From: Bacteroides caecimuris
Lineage (GTDB): Bacteria; Bacteroidota; Bacteroidia; Bacteroidales; Bacteroidaceae
Assembly (NCBI RefSeq): GCF_001688725.2
Contig: NZ_CP015401.2
Location: 992,001-1,056,000, forward strand
Direction of reading: 5' to 3'
Length of the DNA stretch: 64,000 nt
Each line of letters starts with the position of its first letter. Within the stretch, counting starts at the first letter, position 1. Below, one piece after another: positions 47,103 through 56,610 of the stretch. Position numbers and translations under genes: made by a program. Under the pieces are notes generated by a model that was not told the DNA's origin, made no database searches, and saw nothing but the letters and a program-made list of their open reading frames with translations.

Positions 47103-48122
47103 TCATTCTATAAATTTCCAATAACCATCCTTGTCCGATCCGATGCGCTGAATGACCGTTCCATTCAATTTCTTGATATGTCGTGCAACAGTGGCACGGC
47201 CGATATTCAGGAGTTTGGCATACTCATCGTATGTATATTCAGGATGTTCTTTAATGGCTGCAATGAGTCGGGTTGTGGTGTCTTTAGGCGTTGCAGTATC
47301 ATTTACAGTATCACCATCTTCTTTTACAGTATCATTCATGCTTTGTTGATACTGTAGAATCCGATTTTCAAGATTGGTGATATGTTGGGTGAGCATTACA
47401 TTTTGTACAATGGTGCTGTCTTCCTGCTCACGACTGTCAATCAAAGCCTGAATGTATTCGCCTTTAGCCTCTTTTGTAACAATAGACGGGATAAGGCCTA
47501 ACTGTCGTTGTACGATGTTCATCAGCAATCGGGTTGTACGTCCGTTGCCATCAACCCACGGATGAATGGTGACAAGCCGAAAGTGCGCTTCAAAACTCAA
47601 CCGATAACATGCCGCTATATCGCTTCTATCTACAGATGCCAGCTCTCCGTTTAACCAATCGCAAAAGTCGGCTGTTGCTTTAGGTACTTTTTGAAATGCC
47701 AAATAACTTCTGCCTCCGATTCCGGCACTTACATTGCACTGTCGCAATTCTCCTTTGGAGGAATCGAAACTGCCGCCCATAGTGGAGTATTCCGAACCTG
47801 TACGGCGCATGACTTTGGCAGACAATTCGCACAAAAACTCAACTGTATATGGCTGTCCTATTTTCGCCCATTCAAAGCCATAGAAGTATGCGTTTTTCAA
47901 ATCCACATTCATCATCTGCTCGTTCAGGCTTCTACCTTTGGCTGCAATTCCCTCGTCAAACAACAGCTGGTTTTCTACTTCGGTAACAGTCGAACCCTCG
48001 ATAGCCGTAGAATGAGTAATAAGAGAGTACAGGTAGAATTTTTCATAATCCACCTGCTGGTCTATCCCCGAAGCTGTATATCGGCTGATGGTTTCTATCA
48101 GTTTCTTATCAATCTCTTTCAT
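47103..48122 (-). CDS. Fic-domain protein inside the second type I operon
   Basis: 339 residues. Inhibitory motif STAIEG near residues 33-38 (class II form [S/T]xxxE[G/N]); Fic motif HPWVDGNGRTTR near residues 185-196; a C-terminal wHTH (YDEYAKLLNIGRATVARHIKKL). The gene is inserted between hsdS (14 bp) and hsdR (7 bp), a position that implies co-regulation with the restriction subunits. AMPylation of a partner is possible; the target is unknown. Confidence 0.85.
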   Translation of the reverse strand: MKEIDKKLIETISRYTASGIDQQVDYEKFYLYSLITHSTAIEGSTVTEVENQLLFDEGIAAKGRSLNEQMMNVDLKNAYFYGFEWAKIGQPYTVEFLCELSAKVMRRTGSEYSTMGGSFDSSKGELRQCNVSAGIGGRSYLAFQKVPKATADFCDWLNGELASVDRSDIAACYRLSFEAHFRLVTIHPWVDGNGRTTRLLMNIVQRQLGLIPSIVTKEAKGEYIQALIDSREQEDSTIVQNVMLTQHITNLENRILQYQQSMNDTVKEDGDTVNDTATPKDTTTRLIAAIKEHPEYTYDEYAKLLNIGRATVARHIKKLNGTVIQRIGSDKDGYWKFIE

Positions 48123-48136
48123 ACCGTTGTCTTGTT

Positions 48137-49267
48137 TTAAGAGAAATAATATTGCATTCGTTCTGCCATCAGGGTCTCGGTTTCGGCTAATTGGTCGCGG
48201 ATTAGTTCTTTTTGCTTTTCGATGGCTTCGACTTGGCTGACGAAGTGTTGCTGAAGTTTAATGGGAGGCACTATCATATCAAACTTTCTAATCATAGCAA
48301 TTGAGAGGTATGCAATAGTACTTCCATTTTGTGCTTTCTCAATTTGATTCTTGAACAAAGACGATTGAAACATAAATCCAAGAAAGGCAGATAAAACAGT
48401 TGACTTAAGATTTTTCAGCCATGTAATCATCCCATCTTGAAAATAGAAGCAATCTTCGTCCTTTACGATATAGCATAACCCTAACGTTCCTCTTGATGTT
48501 ATTAATAAATCGCTTTCATTTGGAACTAATTTTTGGGATTTTAATTCCTCGTATTTAGCCTGCGAGATAAATATTCCAGTATCGCTATATCCATATTCAA
48601 TCAAATTAGGAAAATCACTAATTTTATAAAATGGAATACCTGATTTTGTTTGTTCGGATTGGTATATTCTTTTGCTAGAAGTGACTTCACTTATTTCTCC
48701 TATCTTCATAATCTCCCATCCTTTCGGATTAGTTACAGGGTCGCCAAACATATCAAGGAAGATAGATTGAGCGAGGGCATCAAGGTCGGTAATCTGCGTT
48801 TTGTAGCCGTCAATCATTTCTTGCACTGCATCCAATTCTGATGCGATTGTTTGTTGCTCAACAAGTGTTGGAATGACAATTTGCACTTTTTGCAAATTGG
48901 CTCTTGTTATTTGAGGTTGCGCAGCCCCTGTAATGACTTTACTATAATCAATAGCAGATACAGCTTTCCCTAAAAAAGCAAAATCTAATAGATTTTCTTC
49001 TTTAGGGTGAACCACCATTGCATTACCATTAATCCATGAGAATGGTTTACTTATATTTATTGTTCCACAAGTCGCTCCACGACAAGTAATAAGCACTTCT
49101 GGAAATTTATGATTATATTCATTGTATTTGCCAATAACTCCATTAGCACCATATACAAGATATTTGCCATTAGAGTCCAAACAACTTGTTGCTATTGTTT
49201 TAGGTTGATAAAGATTGCATACCTCACCTAAAAAAATCTTTTGCCACTTTGATTTATCCACTCTCAT
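48137..49267 (-). CDS. hsdS: Type I specificity subunit HsdS (second system)
   Basis: 376 residues with two TRDs: the first (KIFLGEVCNLYQPKTIA...) and the second (GWEIMKIGEISEVTSSKR...), each followed by a conserved helix (ELDAVQEMIDGYKTQITDL; SQVEAIEKQKELIRDQL). Follows hsdM by 3 bp. Unlike the first locus, no silent cassettes or inverted repeats adjoin it, so specificity is probably fixed. Confidence 0.9.
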   Translation of the reverse strand: MRVDKSKWQKIFLGEVCNLYQPKTIATSCLDSNGKYLVYGANGVIGKYNEYNHKFPEVLITCRGATCGTINISKPFSWINGNAMVVHPKEENLLDFAFLGKAVSAIDYSKVITGAAQPQITRANLQKVQIVIPTLVEQQTIASELDAVQEMIDGYKTQITDLDALAQSIFLDMFGDPVTNPKGWEIMKIGEISEVTSSKRIYQSEQTKSGIPFYKISDFPNLIEYGYSDTGIFISQAKYEELKSQKLVPNESDLLITSRGTLGLCYIVKDEDCFYFQDGMITWLKNLKSTVLSAFLGFMFQSSLFKNQIEKAQNGSTIAYLSIAMIRKFDMIVPPIKLQQHFVSQVEAIEKQKELIRDQLAETETLMAERMQYYFS

Positions 49268-49270
49268 ACC

Positions 49271-50767
49271 CTACGAATTTAGCAGTTTCTTAAACTCAGC
49301 AAAGGCTGCGTCAATAGCCTTCTGTCTTTCCTCCATTCGAGCGATAATAGTTTCCGGTGCTTCATATTCAATAACTTCACGCTCCACTTCGTGATAACGC
49401 TTATAACTAAGGTCGTAGCCATTGGCACGAATTTCATCGGCAGTGACAAAAAATGACTGTTCTTTGCGACTGCGGTCGGTTTCCGCTTCGAGGTTATGGA
49501 AACGGGAGATTATATCAGGTATGTCATTTTGTTCAGGCTGAGGAGTGCGCTGCGTGGTGAGTGAGAATCCATCGGCACGCATATCGTAAAACCAAACCTT
49601 GTCAGTACCGCCTGTACCTGTCTTAGTAAAGATGATGATAGCGGTAGAGACTCCGCTATAAGGTTGGAACACACCGGAGGGCATCGTGATGACGGCTTGC
49701 ATACAGTGCTTATCCACTAATGCGGAACGTATAGTCTTATAGGCTTGCGCATCACCTGTGAGAACCGTGTCCGGTACAATGGAAGCACACCGTCCGCCCG
49801 ACTGAAGCATCCGCATCATCAAGGCAAGAAACAGCAACTCCGTTTTCTTGGTCTTGACAGCCGCTTTCAGCGTGTGCGCTATGTCGTCAGTGTCAAGGCT
49901 ACCTGCAAACGGAGGATTGGCAAGGCAAAGGGTATAGCGGTTTGTATCGTTGTTCTCGTCAGACAGCGAGTTACGATAATACAGATTAGGCTCGTCTACA
50001 TCGTGAAGCATCATGTTCATGCAACCGATGCGGAGCATGGAAGCGTCCGAATCCGAACCGTGAAATATCTCTTTGCGGAAACGGTCTCCCTCTCCTATAT
50101 TAAGCAAATCATCACTCTGATGCTCTGTGATAAATTTGGCTGCTTCCATAATAAAACCCGCAGAACCCATTGCCGGGTCGCAGATGGTATCATTAAGAGT
50201 GGGTCGCATCAGTTCCACCATCATGCGGATGATATGGCGAGGGGTGCGGAATTGTCCGTTTGTACCCGATGCTGCCATGATGCCGAGCATATACTCATAC
50301 ACATCACCCATCATGTCAGCCCCATCGGACGTGATATTTTCAATACTTTCGATGACACGCGATAGCAGGCGAGCATTGGTAATTTGGAAAACAGTGTCTT
50401 CCATTGCCTTTCTATAAGCCGAACCCTCTTTCCCAACATGACGCAAAAAGATAAACACATCGTTGCGCACCCTATCCAACATTTTGGTCGGTTCCATTTC
50501 TTTGAATACGTGCCAACGCATTTCGTGGTAGGGTACATCTTTGTCGGTGGATGGATTGCGCCACACTCCTTCGGGGAATGTTGGGTTAAGCAAAACATCG
50601 CCCGTAAGATTTGCTATCGCTTCCTTTTCACGTTGCTTGTCGTCAAGCATCTTCATAAAGAGCAGATAAGTTATCTGTTCAAAGATTGCCGATGGTTGGG
50701 TAAAGCCATTGTTCCAGAATGTTTGCCATACATCATCCACCTTTTGTTTTATATCGCCTGTAATCAT
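49271..50767 (-). CDS. hsdM: Type I methyltransferase HsdM (second system)
   Basis: 498 residues; N6-adenine methyltransferase with SAM motif CDPAMGSAGFI and catalytic LANPPFAG. N-terminal HsdM_N helical domain, C-terminal coiled tail. It starts the hsdM-hsdS-fic-hsdR block, 32 bp after herA, so it may be transcribed from the SIR2-HerA promoter. Confidence 0.92.
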   Translation of the reverse strand: MITGDIKQKVDDVWQTFWNNGFTQPSAIFEQITYLLFMKMLDDKQREKEAIANLTGDVLLNPTFPEGVWRNPSTDKDVPYHEMRWHVFKEMEPTKMLDRVRNDVFIFLRHVGKEGSAYRKAMEDTVFQITNARLLSRVIESIENITSDGADMMGDVYEYMLGIMAASGTNGQFRTPRHIIRMMVELMRPTLNDTICDPAMGSAGFIMEAAKFITEHQSDDLLNIGEGDRFRKEIFHGSDSDASMLRIGCMNMMLHDVDEPNLYYRNSLSDENNDTNRYTLCLANPPFAGSLDTDDIAHTLKAAVKTKKTELLFLALMMRMLQSGGRCASIVPDTVLTGDAQAYKTIRSALVDKHCMQAVITMPSGVFQPYSGVSTAIIIFTKTGTGGTDKVWFYDMRADGFSLTTQRTPQPEQNDIPDIISRFHNLEAETDRSRKEQSFFVTADEIRANGYDLSYKRYHEVEREVIEYEAPETIIARMEERQKAIDAAFAEFKKLLNS

Positions 50768-50799
50768 ATTGTTCTTATGCTAATTTTGTTTCTACTTTT

Positions 50800-52554
50800 T
50801 TACAATCTCTTAAATTGTGGCGTATGCGAATTAGGTTCAGTCTGTGGTAAATTGACTTTTAGCATTACGGGCATTGGAAAATCTACTCCCATAAGTATAG
50901 CCTCTCCTGCACCTAATACTGGTAAATACGCCAATGTTGATTTATTTGCAGCAGAACAAGCACTTTCTACCGCTTCTTTGTCTTTATGATTTATTAATCG
51001 GTGAACTAAAAAAGTACCCATTTGGCTTAAAGTTCCCAATGGAATATCTCTTGGCATTTGTGTTGCCAAGCAAAGGAATAAGCCATATTTTCTACATTCC
51101 TTTGCTATGGAATCAAAAGAATCTAAACGCATGGATTGAAAATATTCATCTTTAACTTCTTTGTTCAGAAATTGGTGCGCTTCATCTGCAAAGAACACAA
51201 TAGGTTGTGTCTTGAAATCTCCTTTTCTTGCTTTGTTAAGTAAGAATTTAGCTATGGCATTAGCTAATATTTCTCTTGTTTGAAAGTCATAGGGAACATC
51301 TTCAAAACCGATACGTAGAATGTGTTTTGACTTGTTGCTTATAAAAGATTCAATTGTCTCACACAAATCTTTTTTAGGCTCTTTTCCTATGCCAAATATT
51401 TGCTTAAATGCTTTGTCTGATACCTTACTATATATACGAATAATTAGACTAGCGATGTTGTCACTTGTTCTTTTGTCAACATCTCCCCACATTTCAACAT
51501 TACTGCCATTACTTTCATATACGGCTTCCTCCTTTAATTGGATTACAAGTTTTGTTAAATCAAATTCAGAATTATCTTCCTCTATTTCTGCCATATATTT
51601 CGTTTCAAAATGTCTAAAAGCATCTTTATAATGACATTTTTTTCTAATTATACCGCCTACACACGTTATGAATTTATCTGTAAACTTAGGATGATAAAAT
51701 TTCCCATCTTCTGGTAATTTTTCGTTTTCCTCTAAACACTTTGCCAATTTAAGTGATTTTATCGCATCTAATAATTTGGGCTGTTGCACTTGTCCCGCAG
51801 GTCTGAACAATGCGAACCAATCTCCAACGGATAAACGGGAATAATGAAAGTAGCTATCTTTATTTATAATAGCACTTTCTACATAATCTTTAGAATCAAA
51901 ACCTGAATATTCTCCAGTAGGATCTATGATAATAGCTTTAGCCTTGGCATTTGAAATTCCTTCAAGTAGTTTACTTGTTGTATAACTCTTGCCTCCTCCA
52001 GTAGTTCCAACAATAGCACAATGGCGACCAAACAAAGCGTCCAAAGAGATTTCCACAGGAGTTGTTTTATCTTGTGTCAATACACCAAGTTTCATAAGGC
52101 ATGGGGCAGTATTTTCTTTTTTTACGCCGAATCGTTTAAAGAAACTTTGTATGAAGTAAGAAGCGCAAACAAATACTTTAGCTCCAATTGGAGGTAGTGT
52201 GTTAAGTCCACGCTGTATTTCTTCTGGATTTTCAAAACTAAAAGACAATAGAATTTCAATGTATCCTATGGGATGCATTTCATTAGTTTCAAAAGACTTT
52301 TCGCTTAGTTCCAAACGCTCTTTTTCAGGTAATTCTATTCCTTGTATTTTTCCTAAGAATCCCATTTGATGCCCTTCTATTACTACATAGTTGCCTACTA
52401 AACCGCCGTGATATAGTTCACCATACTTGAAAAAAGGTTGTAACAAAGCGGAGGAAGGGAAATGTACCTTCACTCCTTGTGGAGTTACTTGATTGATAAA
52501 ACCAATAAAGTGCTCGTTTACAAATGGATTATAATTAGTTCCCTTCATTGACAA
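50800..52554 (-). CDS. HerA-like ATPase (SIR2-HerA defence)
   Basis: 584 residues. N-terminal HAS-barrel-like region (about 1-150), Walker A AIVGTTGGGKSYTT (about 183-196), Walker B PIVFFADEAHQFL, sensor LATQMPRDIPL: a hexameric FtsK/HerA-type translocase. With SIR2 it forms a known anti-phage pair in which HerA assembles with SIR2 and NAD is consumed on infection. The gene overlaps sir2 by 20 nt, supporting fixed stoichiometry. Confidence 0.87.
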   Translation of the reverse strand: MSMKGTNYNPFVNEHFIGFINQVTPQGVKVHFPSSALLQPFFKYGELYHGGLVGNYVVIEGHQMGFLGKIQGIELPEKERLELSEKSFETNEMHPIGYIEILLSFSFENPEEIQRGLNTLPPIGAKVFVCASYFIQSFFKRFGVKKENTAPCLMKLGVLTQDKTTPVEISLDALFGRHCAIVGTTGGGKSYTTSKLLEGISNAKAKAIIIDPTGEYSGFDSKDYVESAIINKDSYFHYSRLSVGDWFALFRPAGQVQQPKLLDAIKSLKLAKCLEENEKLPEDGKFYHPKFTDKFITCVGGIIRKKCHYKDAFRHFETKYMAEIEEDNSEFDLTKLVIQLKEEAVYESNGSNVEMWGDVDKRTSDNIASLIIRIYSKVSDKAFKQIFGIGKEPKKDLCETIESFISNKSKHILRIGFEDVPYDFQTREILANAIAKFLLNKARKGDFKTQPIVFFADEAHQFLNKEVKDEYFQSMRLDSFDSIAKECRKYGLFLCLATQMPRDIPLGTLSQMGTFLVHRLINHKDKEAVESACSAANKSTLAYLPVLGAGEAILMGVDFPMPVMLKVNLPQTEPNSHTPQFKRL

Positions 52555-53851
52555 TTTTCACTAAACGATATTCATCGGATTGGTCATATATTTTGATGTT
52601 TGGATAAGCGTCAACAAATTCTTTAAAAGTTTCATTGACCATCATTATATTACCTCTTTCACCAGCTTCTTTATAGAAAATGTCGCTTTCTATGATACCT
52701 GTGTCCCTGTAATTGATAATGATAAGTTGAAAACTTGGATTTTGTTCCAAAGCTTCGTTTATCATGGATAATATGTGCTTGTCACCAAAGCTAAATCCTA
52801 TAACAACCAATGTAGTATTTTTCATACGTAACGCAGCTTGAAAACGAGTCATCATTTCAAAAAATGGTTGTTCGTAAGAGTGTTCATATTTATTTTCTTG
52901 CGGAAAAATCATTAATGAATCTTCTACAGAAATTTCTTCTGCCTTATTTTGGTAAACGTTGTTGCCTCGTTTTTCCCAATCTACCGAACCATGTGGTTTG
53001 TATAGGTGGAAAACTCGTGGAACAAAATTGTCCTCGTTCTTAATTCTGCTACCATCACGAATTACGATATCGTAATCAAAATGTCTTCCACTGAATATCC
53101 GTGGAATGGAAAAAGAGAATCCATCTATTATTGTATAATTCCCTTTTCGTGCAGCTTGCTCAAATAGGGTGTCATAGTTTAAGGTAAATAACTTTACCCT
53201 TGCAATAGAACTTTTTCGTTTAGTAATCTTGTTAAGAAATTTTTCATGCACACTGGATGATTCGGAAGATGTTATTTGTAGATTGCAATTATCTTTAATC
53301 ATCTTCTTTATTTTGCTAACGGTATATGTAATATTCCATTCTTCTTTATCTGTTTTGAAAATCGGTTCTGTGATATAATCTTTTGCTTTTTCTGCTAATG
53401 AAAGGACTTTTTCTAGGTTTTTTCTATATTCGTCTTTCTCGTCTTTGTCAGTATATCTGACTTTTTCGCAAAAGGCATCCATATTCTGTTTTCCACCAAG
53501 CAAAACCGTAGCATCATCCCATAAATTACACATAAGTTTGCCTTTCTTGTCATTCTCTCCAAAAAGGTAGGAAGAACCTGCACCAGTAAGAAACAAGAGA
53601 TTCTCAATTTGGTAATTTAGCTTCTTTCCATATTCTTGACGTTTTAATTTGTGGGCGTAGTTTTCTATGTCAGTCGAGATGTTGCCTCTGCTTTTGCGTT
53701 TGGCAATAAGCTCTTCTGGAAGTATGGAAACGACTCCATTCTTTATATCAGTGAACGAATCTCCTTCTTTCACTAAATAAAGTGTAAATCCATCTTTTTT
53801 TAAAAGACAGATATTTTTAGTTTGTTCTTCTTGCTTCTTCATACTACTCAT
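52535..53851 (-). CDS. SIR2-family NAD hydrolase (SIR2-HerA defence)
   Basis: 438 residues. NAD-binding motif FLTGAGSSYLFG (about 87-98), then KLFTLNYDTLFE and HLYKPHGSVDW with its conserved Asn-Tyr-Asp and His, and a C-terminal VVIGFSFGDKHI: the SIR2_2 arrangement of defence NADases. The N-terminal 80 residues are an extension of unknown role. ATGA overlap with the XRE gene upstream and 20-nt overlap with herA downstream. Depletes NAD upon phage sensing in known relatives. Confidence 0.87.
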   Translation of the reverse strand: MSSMKKQEEQTKNICLLKKDGFTLYLVKEGDSFTDIKNGVVSILPEELIAKRKSRGNISTDIENYAHKLKRQEYGKKLNYQIENLLFLTGAGSSYLFGENDKKGKLMCNLWDDATVLLGGKQNMDAFCEKVRYTDKDEKDEYRKNLEKVLSLAEKAKDYITEPIFKTDKEEWNITYTVSKIKKMIKDNCNLQITSSESSSVHEKFLNKITKRKSSIARVKLFTLNYDTLFEQAARKGNYTIIDGFSFSIPRIFSGRHFDYDIVIRDGSRIKNEDNFVPRVFHLYKPHGSVDWEKRGNNVYQNKAEEISVEDSLMIFPQENKYEHSYEQPFFEMMTRFQAALRMKNTTLVVIGFSFGDKHILSMINEALEQNPSFQLIIINYRDTGIIESDIFYKEAGERGNIMMVNETFKEFVDAYPNIKIYDQSDEYRLVKIVNEGN

Positions 53852-54048
53852 CTGTCTTTTATTAAATCTTTCACATCAATATTCAATATATCAGCAATTT
53901 CAAATAGCACTTCCAAACTTGGTTGCCGTCTGTTGCATACATACGCATTGACTATACAGAAACTCTTGCCGAGTTTCTCGGCCAGCCAAGTTTGTTTGAT
54001 ACCTCTTTCTTCAAGTACCTCTTTTATCCGATTCATAGGTTTATCCAT
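53848..54048 (-). CDS. XRE-family HTH regulator
   Basis: 66 residues, a Cro/C1-type HTH (IKQTWLAEKLGKSFCIVNAY, then RRQPSLEVLFEIADIL). First gene before SIR2 with a 4-nt overlap, so it probably represses its own operon, like a controller protein of restriction systems. It could set expression of the whole SIR2-HerA-type I run downstream. Confidence 0.85.
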   Translation of the reverse strand: MDKPMNRIKEVLEERGIKQTWLAEKLGKSFCIVNAYVCNRRQPSLEVLFEIADILNIDVKDLIKDR

Positions 54049-54052
54049 CGCT

Positions 54053-54769
54053 TTATTTTTTACAAAAGAAATCTATAGTCAAATCAACCATTAATGCAGT
54101 TATTGTAACTCCACGCTTTGCTTCATCATTCTTGATAGATGATTTTACAACAGAAGAAATGAAACTGGTTACTAAATGCAACATCTTGTTGACTGGCTTA
54201 TCTTCCGGTTTATTGTTAAGTGTTGCATCTATACTTTGTAAAGCTGTAATTGCTGCATTTGCTTTTGAAAAATTTTCATCATCCGGTGCAATAGCTTCCG
54301 CAATGCTTACTGCATATTTAGATACCGCAAGTATATCGGCAACTTTCAGTTGTTGTCCATATGGGTTTTGATATAAGACTTCTTCTTGCCTAAATATATG
54401 ATTAGGCTGATAAAGAATATTTTGCGCATATGTGTAATGGGTTCGATATATATTGCGAATATTAATCTCATTTTGTAAGGCTTTCAAACATCCCACAACA
54501 TTCATTCGCAATAATGTATCATCTTTGATGTTGTCAATGGAAGTTGGTAATATGTCAGGCAAAATCCCATTAGAGAGCATTTCCTGTTTCGTCTGACTTT
54601 GTACCGATTCTGCAAAATTAGGGATGCCTATATAGCCTGTAGCAATATAGTGACTTATCATTTTATTTCTATCTCCCAGCATATACGCTTTATAAAGATT
54701 GGAATATGCTATTTCCAATCTTAAAACTTCATTAGCTTGTTGCTGTTCAAGTATGCCTATTGCGTTCAT
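54053..54769 (-). CDS. Hypothetical helical protein
   Basis: 238 residues, mostly helical and neutral, with no signal peptide, membrane segment or recognised motif. It ends 4 bp before the XRE gene, so it is probably the first gene of that transcription unit. Possible sensor or accessory of the defence operon by position only. Confidence 0.6.
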   Translation of the reverse strand: MNAIGILEQQQANEVLRLEIAYSNLYKAYMLGDRNKMISHYIATGYIGIPNFAESVQSQTKQEMLSNGILPDILPTSIDNIKDDTLLRMNVVGCLKALQNEINIRNIYRTHYTYAQNILYQPNHIFRQEEVLYQNPYGQQLKVADILAVSKYAVSIAEAIAPDDENFSKANAAITALQSIDATLNNKPEDKPVNKMLHLVTSFISSVVKSSIKNDEAKRGVTITALMVDLTIDFFCKK

Positions 54770-54865
54770 ATATTTATTGTTTTTCCGTTTGCAAAGATAT
54801 AAAATTATCTGCTATATAAAGAGAAAAGGAGAGGAGAAATCCCCTCCTTAACTCAAAATCAAATG

Positions 54866-55270
54866 TCAGACATTCAAATCTTTCATCGCCAATCCATAGT
54901 TCTCTTGTCCGAACAGATCTTGATGGATGAGCTTCAACCCAAGAGTCTGATAATACTTGTAGTCATCACCTTCTGTGCAGAGGTATTTGTAACCGTAGCG
55001 TGGCATGTACTCCTTAAAGAAACGAGTCAAGTCTTTGAGGCTTTCGGCTTGGTTCTTCTTGAAGTTACTACGCACAATGATGATGCTCCAGTCGGGAAAG
55101 TTGCCTCTTCCTTCGCTATACTCCCAGAAGCGTATGTAGCAGTCCAAATCACGCTCACGGATGTCCACGCAAAAGCCATTGGCATTTTGCATCACGCTAC
55201 AACTGTTTCTGTAGCCAAATTTCTCACACAAGTAGAGATTGAAATCAAGAATCAAATCGTTTTGTAACAT
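54866..55270 (-). CDS. Hypothetical protein of the mobilizable element
   Basis: 134 residues with a mixed alpha/beta pattern (CVDIRERDLDCYIRFWEY, WSIIIVRSNF, YGYKYLCTEGDDYKYYQTLG); the last stretch faintly recalls a GNAT core but lacks the acetyl-CoA loop. The opposite strand is also open over the same span, but this strand has a sensible ATG after a spacer and follows the relaxase gene by 35 bp. No function assigned. Confidence 0.55.
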   Translation of the reverse strand: MLQNDLILDFNLYLCEKFGYRNSCSVMQNANGFCVDIRERDLDCYIRFWEYSEGRGNFPDWSIIIVRSNFKKNQAESLKDLTRFFKEYMPRYGYKYLCTEGDDYKYYQTLGLKLIHQDLFGQENYGLAMKDLNV

Positions 55271-55305
55271 AATTGATTGAATTTAAAAAGTTAATAAATA
55301 GTGAA

Positions 55306-56247
55306 TTATAAATGAAAGCCTCGCTTGCGCTTAGCCTTTTTCTTTTTCATCAGGCGATTGAACTCTGCTTCTTCTGCGGCAGTGGCATCGTATGATGAAC
55401 TGCCATTCAACAGACCAAGACCGATACTTGAGCCGTTGTCGGATTGGGAAATGCTTTGCTGCACTTCTTCATCTTTATGCGTGAACCCTTGCTTGGGGTA
55501 TTCAAATGAAGAAGCACAAGCATTCTGTTTCAATCGGTTGTCGATATTCAAATAGCTGAACTCCCGACTGACCTTTGAGCCGGAGAAAGAAAAACCGTCA
55601 TACTCAAACTTGACACCCTGTATTTCCCGTGTAGTCCGGCTGACCTTGAATTTCATATCAATGTCACGGTCGGCAAGGGCTTCTTTCAGTTCATCCCAAT
55701 TTTGAGCTTTGGGCAGCTCCTCTTTCAACGCTTTGTATATCTCGTGCTTTGCCCGGTCGTATGGACGCAAGCGTTCCTCCTTGATATGGTCTTTGCCGTT
55801 GGCAAAGTGCAAGCGGTATTTTGCCGTCAGCATCTTACACACCTTTTCATTTCTGTGGAAGTCGTTCTTGTCGCTAATCGTCTTACCGTCATTGTCCACA
55901 CGATTGAAAACGATGTGGCAATGCGGATGCTCACGGTCGATATGCCGGGCGATGATGTACTGCGTGTTTTCGATGCCCATCAGTTTCATATAGTCATGGG
56001 CGATTTGCAACATCAACGCATCATCAGACTTCAGGCGTTCGCCATCTTCAGGAGAGAAGTTGAGTGAGGTGTGTCCGACAATATTCTTTACCTTATCGTT
56101 GAGCAACGCCTGTAATTCAAATTGCTCTGCCATCTGTTCAGGTGTACCATCCACTCCGGCTGCTTCCAACAACTTGGATTTCTCCTCTTTCAGAACATAC
56201 CGGACACAACCACCGAACGATGTTCCTTTGGTTTGCTTACCTATCAT
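55306..56247 (-). CDS. Relaxase/mobilization nuclease (MobA/VirD2-like)
   Basis: 313 residues. An N-terminal relaxase domain with the metal-binding three-His motif RHIDREHPHCHIVFNRV (about 101-117). The presumed Tyr lies in the N-terminus (CVRYVLKEEKS). The C-terminus is Lys-rich (MKKKKAKRKRGFHL). Nicks oriT and pilots the strand during transfer by a helper conjugative element. The start overlaps the MobC-like gene by 11 nt. No coupling protein or mating-pair genes are nearby, so the element is mobilizable rather than self-transmissible. Confidence 0.9.
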   Translation of the reverse strand: MIGKQTKGTSFGGCVRYVLKEEKSKLLEAAGVDGTPEQMAEQFELQALLNDKVKNIVGHTSLNFSPEDGERLKSDDALMLQIAHDYMKLMGIENTQYIIARHIDREHPHCHIVFNRVDNDGKTISDKNDFHRNEKVCKMLTAKYRLHFANGKDHIKEERLRPYDRAKHEIYKALKEELPKAQNWDELKEALADRDIDMKFKVSRTTREIQGVKFEYDGFSFSGSKVSREFSYLNIDNRLKQNACASSFEYPKQGFTHKDEEVQQSISQSDNGSSIGLGLLNGSSSYDATAAEEAEFNRLMKKKKAKRKRGFHL

Positions 56248-56545
56248 CTTTCAGTTGCTTTATAAGTTGGTTAATACGCTGCGCCATCTCCTCGCATCTT
56301 TTGGCAACGGCAAAGAAGCCGTAGGTGTTTGCCTGCTTCGCCAACTGGTTAAGATTGGTGCTTTCACCTATCAACTGACGGATGATGTGGATATGCTCTT
56401 TCGTGATTCGCTCACGTACCGTTCCATTCTCAATGAGCGAACGGATGACTGCACTTTGTGTCTGCTTGCTCCGTCTGCAAAGCGCACCGAGCCATGCGAA
56501 TTGGTCGTATGACAGGCGGAGAGTTATCGTATATTTCTTTTCCAT
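56237..56545 (-). CDS. MobC-like relaxosome accessory protein
   Basis: 102 residues. Ribbon-helix-helix-like start (YTITLRLSYDQFAWLGALCR) and a MobC pattern (ESTNLNQLAKQANTYGF). Binds near oriT and helps the relaxase open DNA. Overlaps the relaxase gene. Confidence 0.85.
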   Translation of the reverse strand: MEKKYTITLRLSYDQFAWLGALCRRSKQTQSAVIRSLIENGTVRERITKEHIHIIRQLIGESTNLNQLAKQANTYGFFAVAKRCEEMAQRINQLIKQLKDDR

Positions 56546-56589
56546 TTTGAATTGCTTTTAGTGAATAATTTGAGACCATCGGGAGCTGC

Positions 56590-56610
56590 CTCCTCAGGCT
56601 TTTTGAGGAG
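56590..56610. other. Stem-loop upstream of mobC, possible oriT
   Basis: CTCCTCA (56590-56596) and TGAGGAG (56604-56610) form a 7-bp stem with a 7-nt loop. It lies in the 138-bp gap before mobC and relaxase, where oriT is usually found. The nick site is not identifiable by eye; a terminator is the alternative. Confidence 0.4.

Noticed and set aside
48137..49267. Phase variation of the second hsdS
   Set aside because: No silent cassette, inverted repeat or recombinase adjoins it, and no long homopolymer tract was seen.
54863..55267. Plus-strand ORF of the same length opposite 54866-55270
   Set aside because: The minus strand fits the operon direction, has a suitable ATG and a more protein-like composition; the plus frame has no family resemblance.
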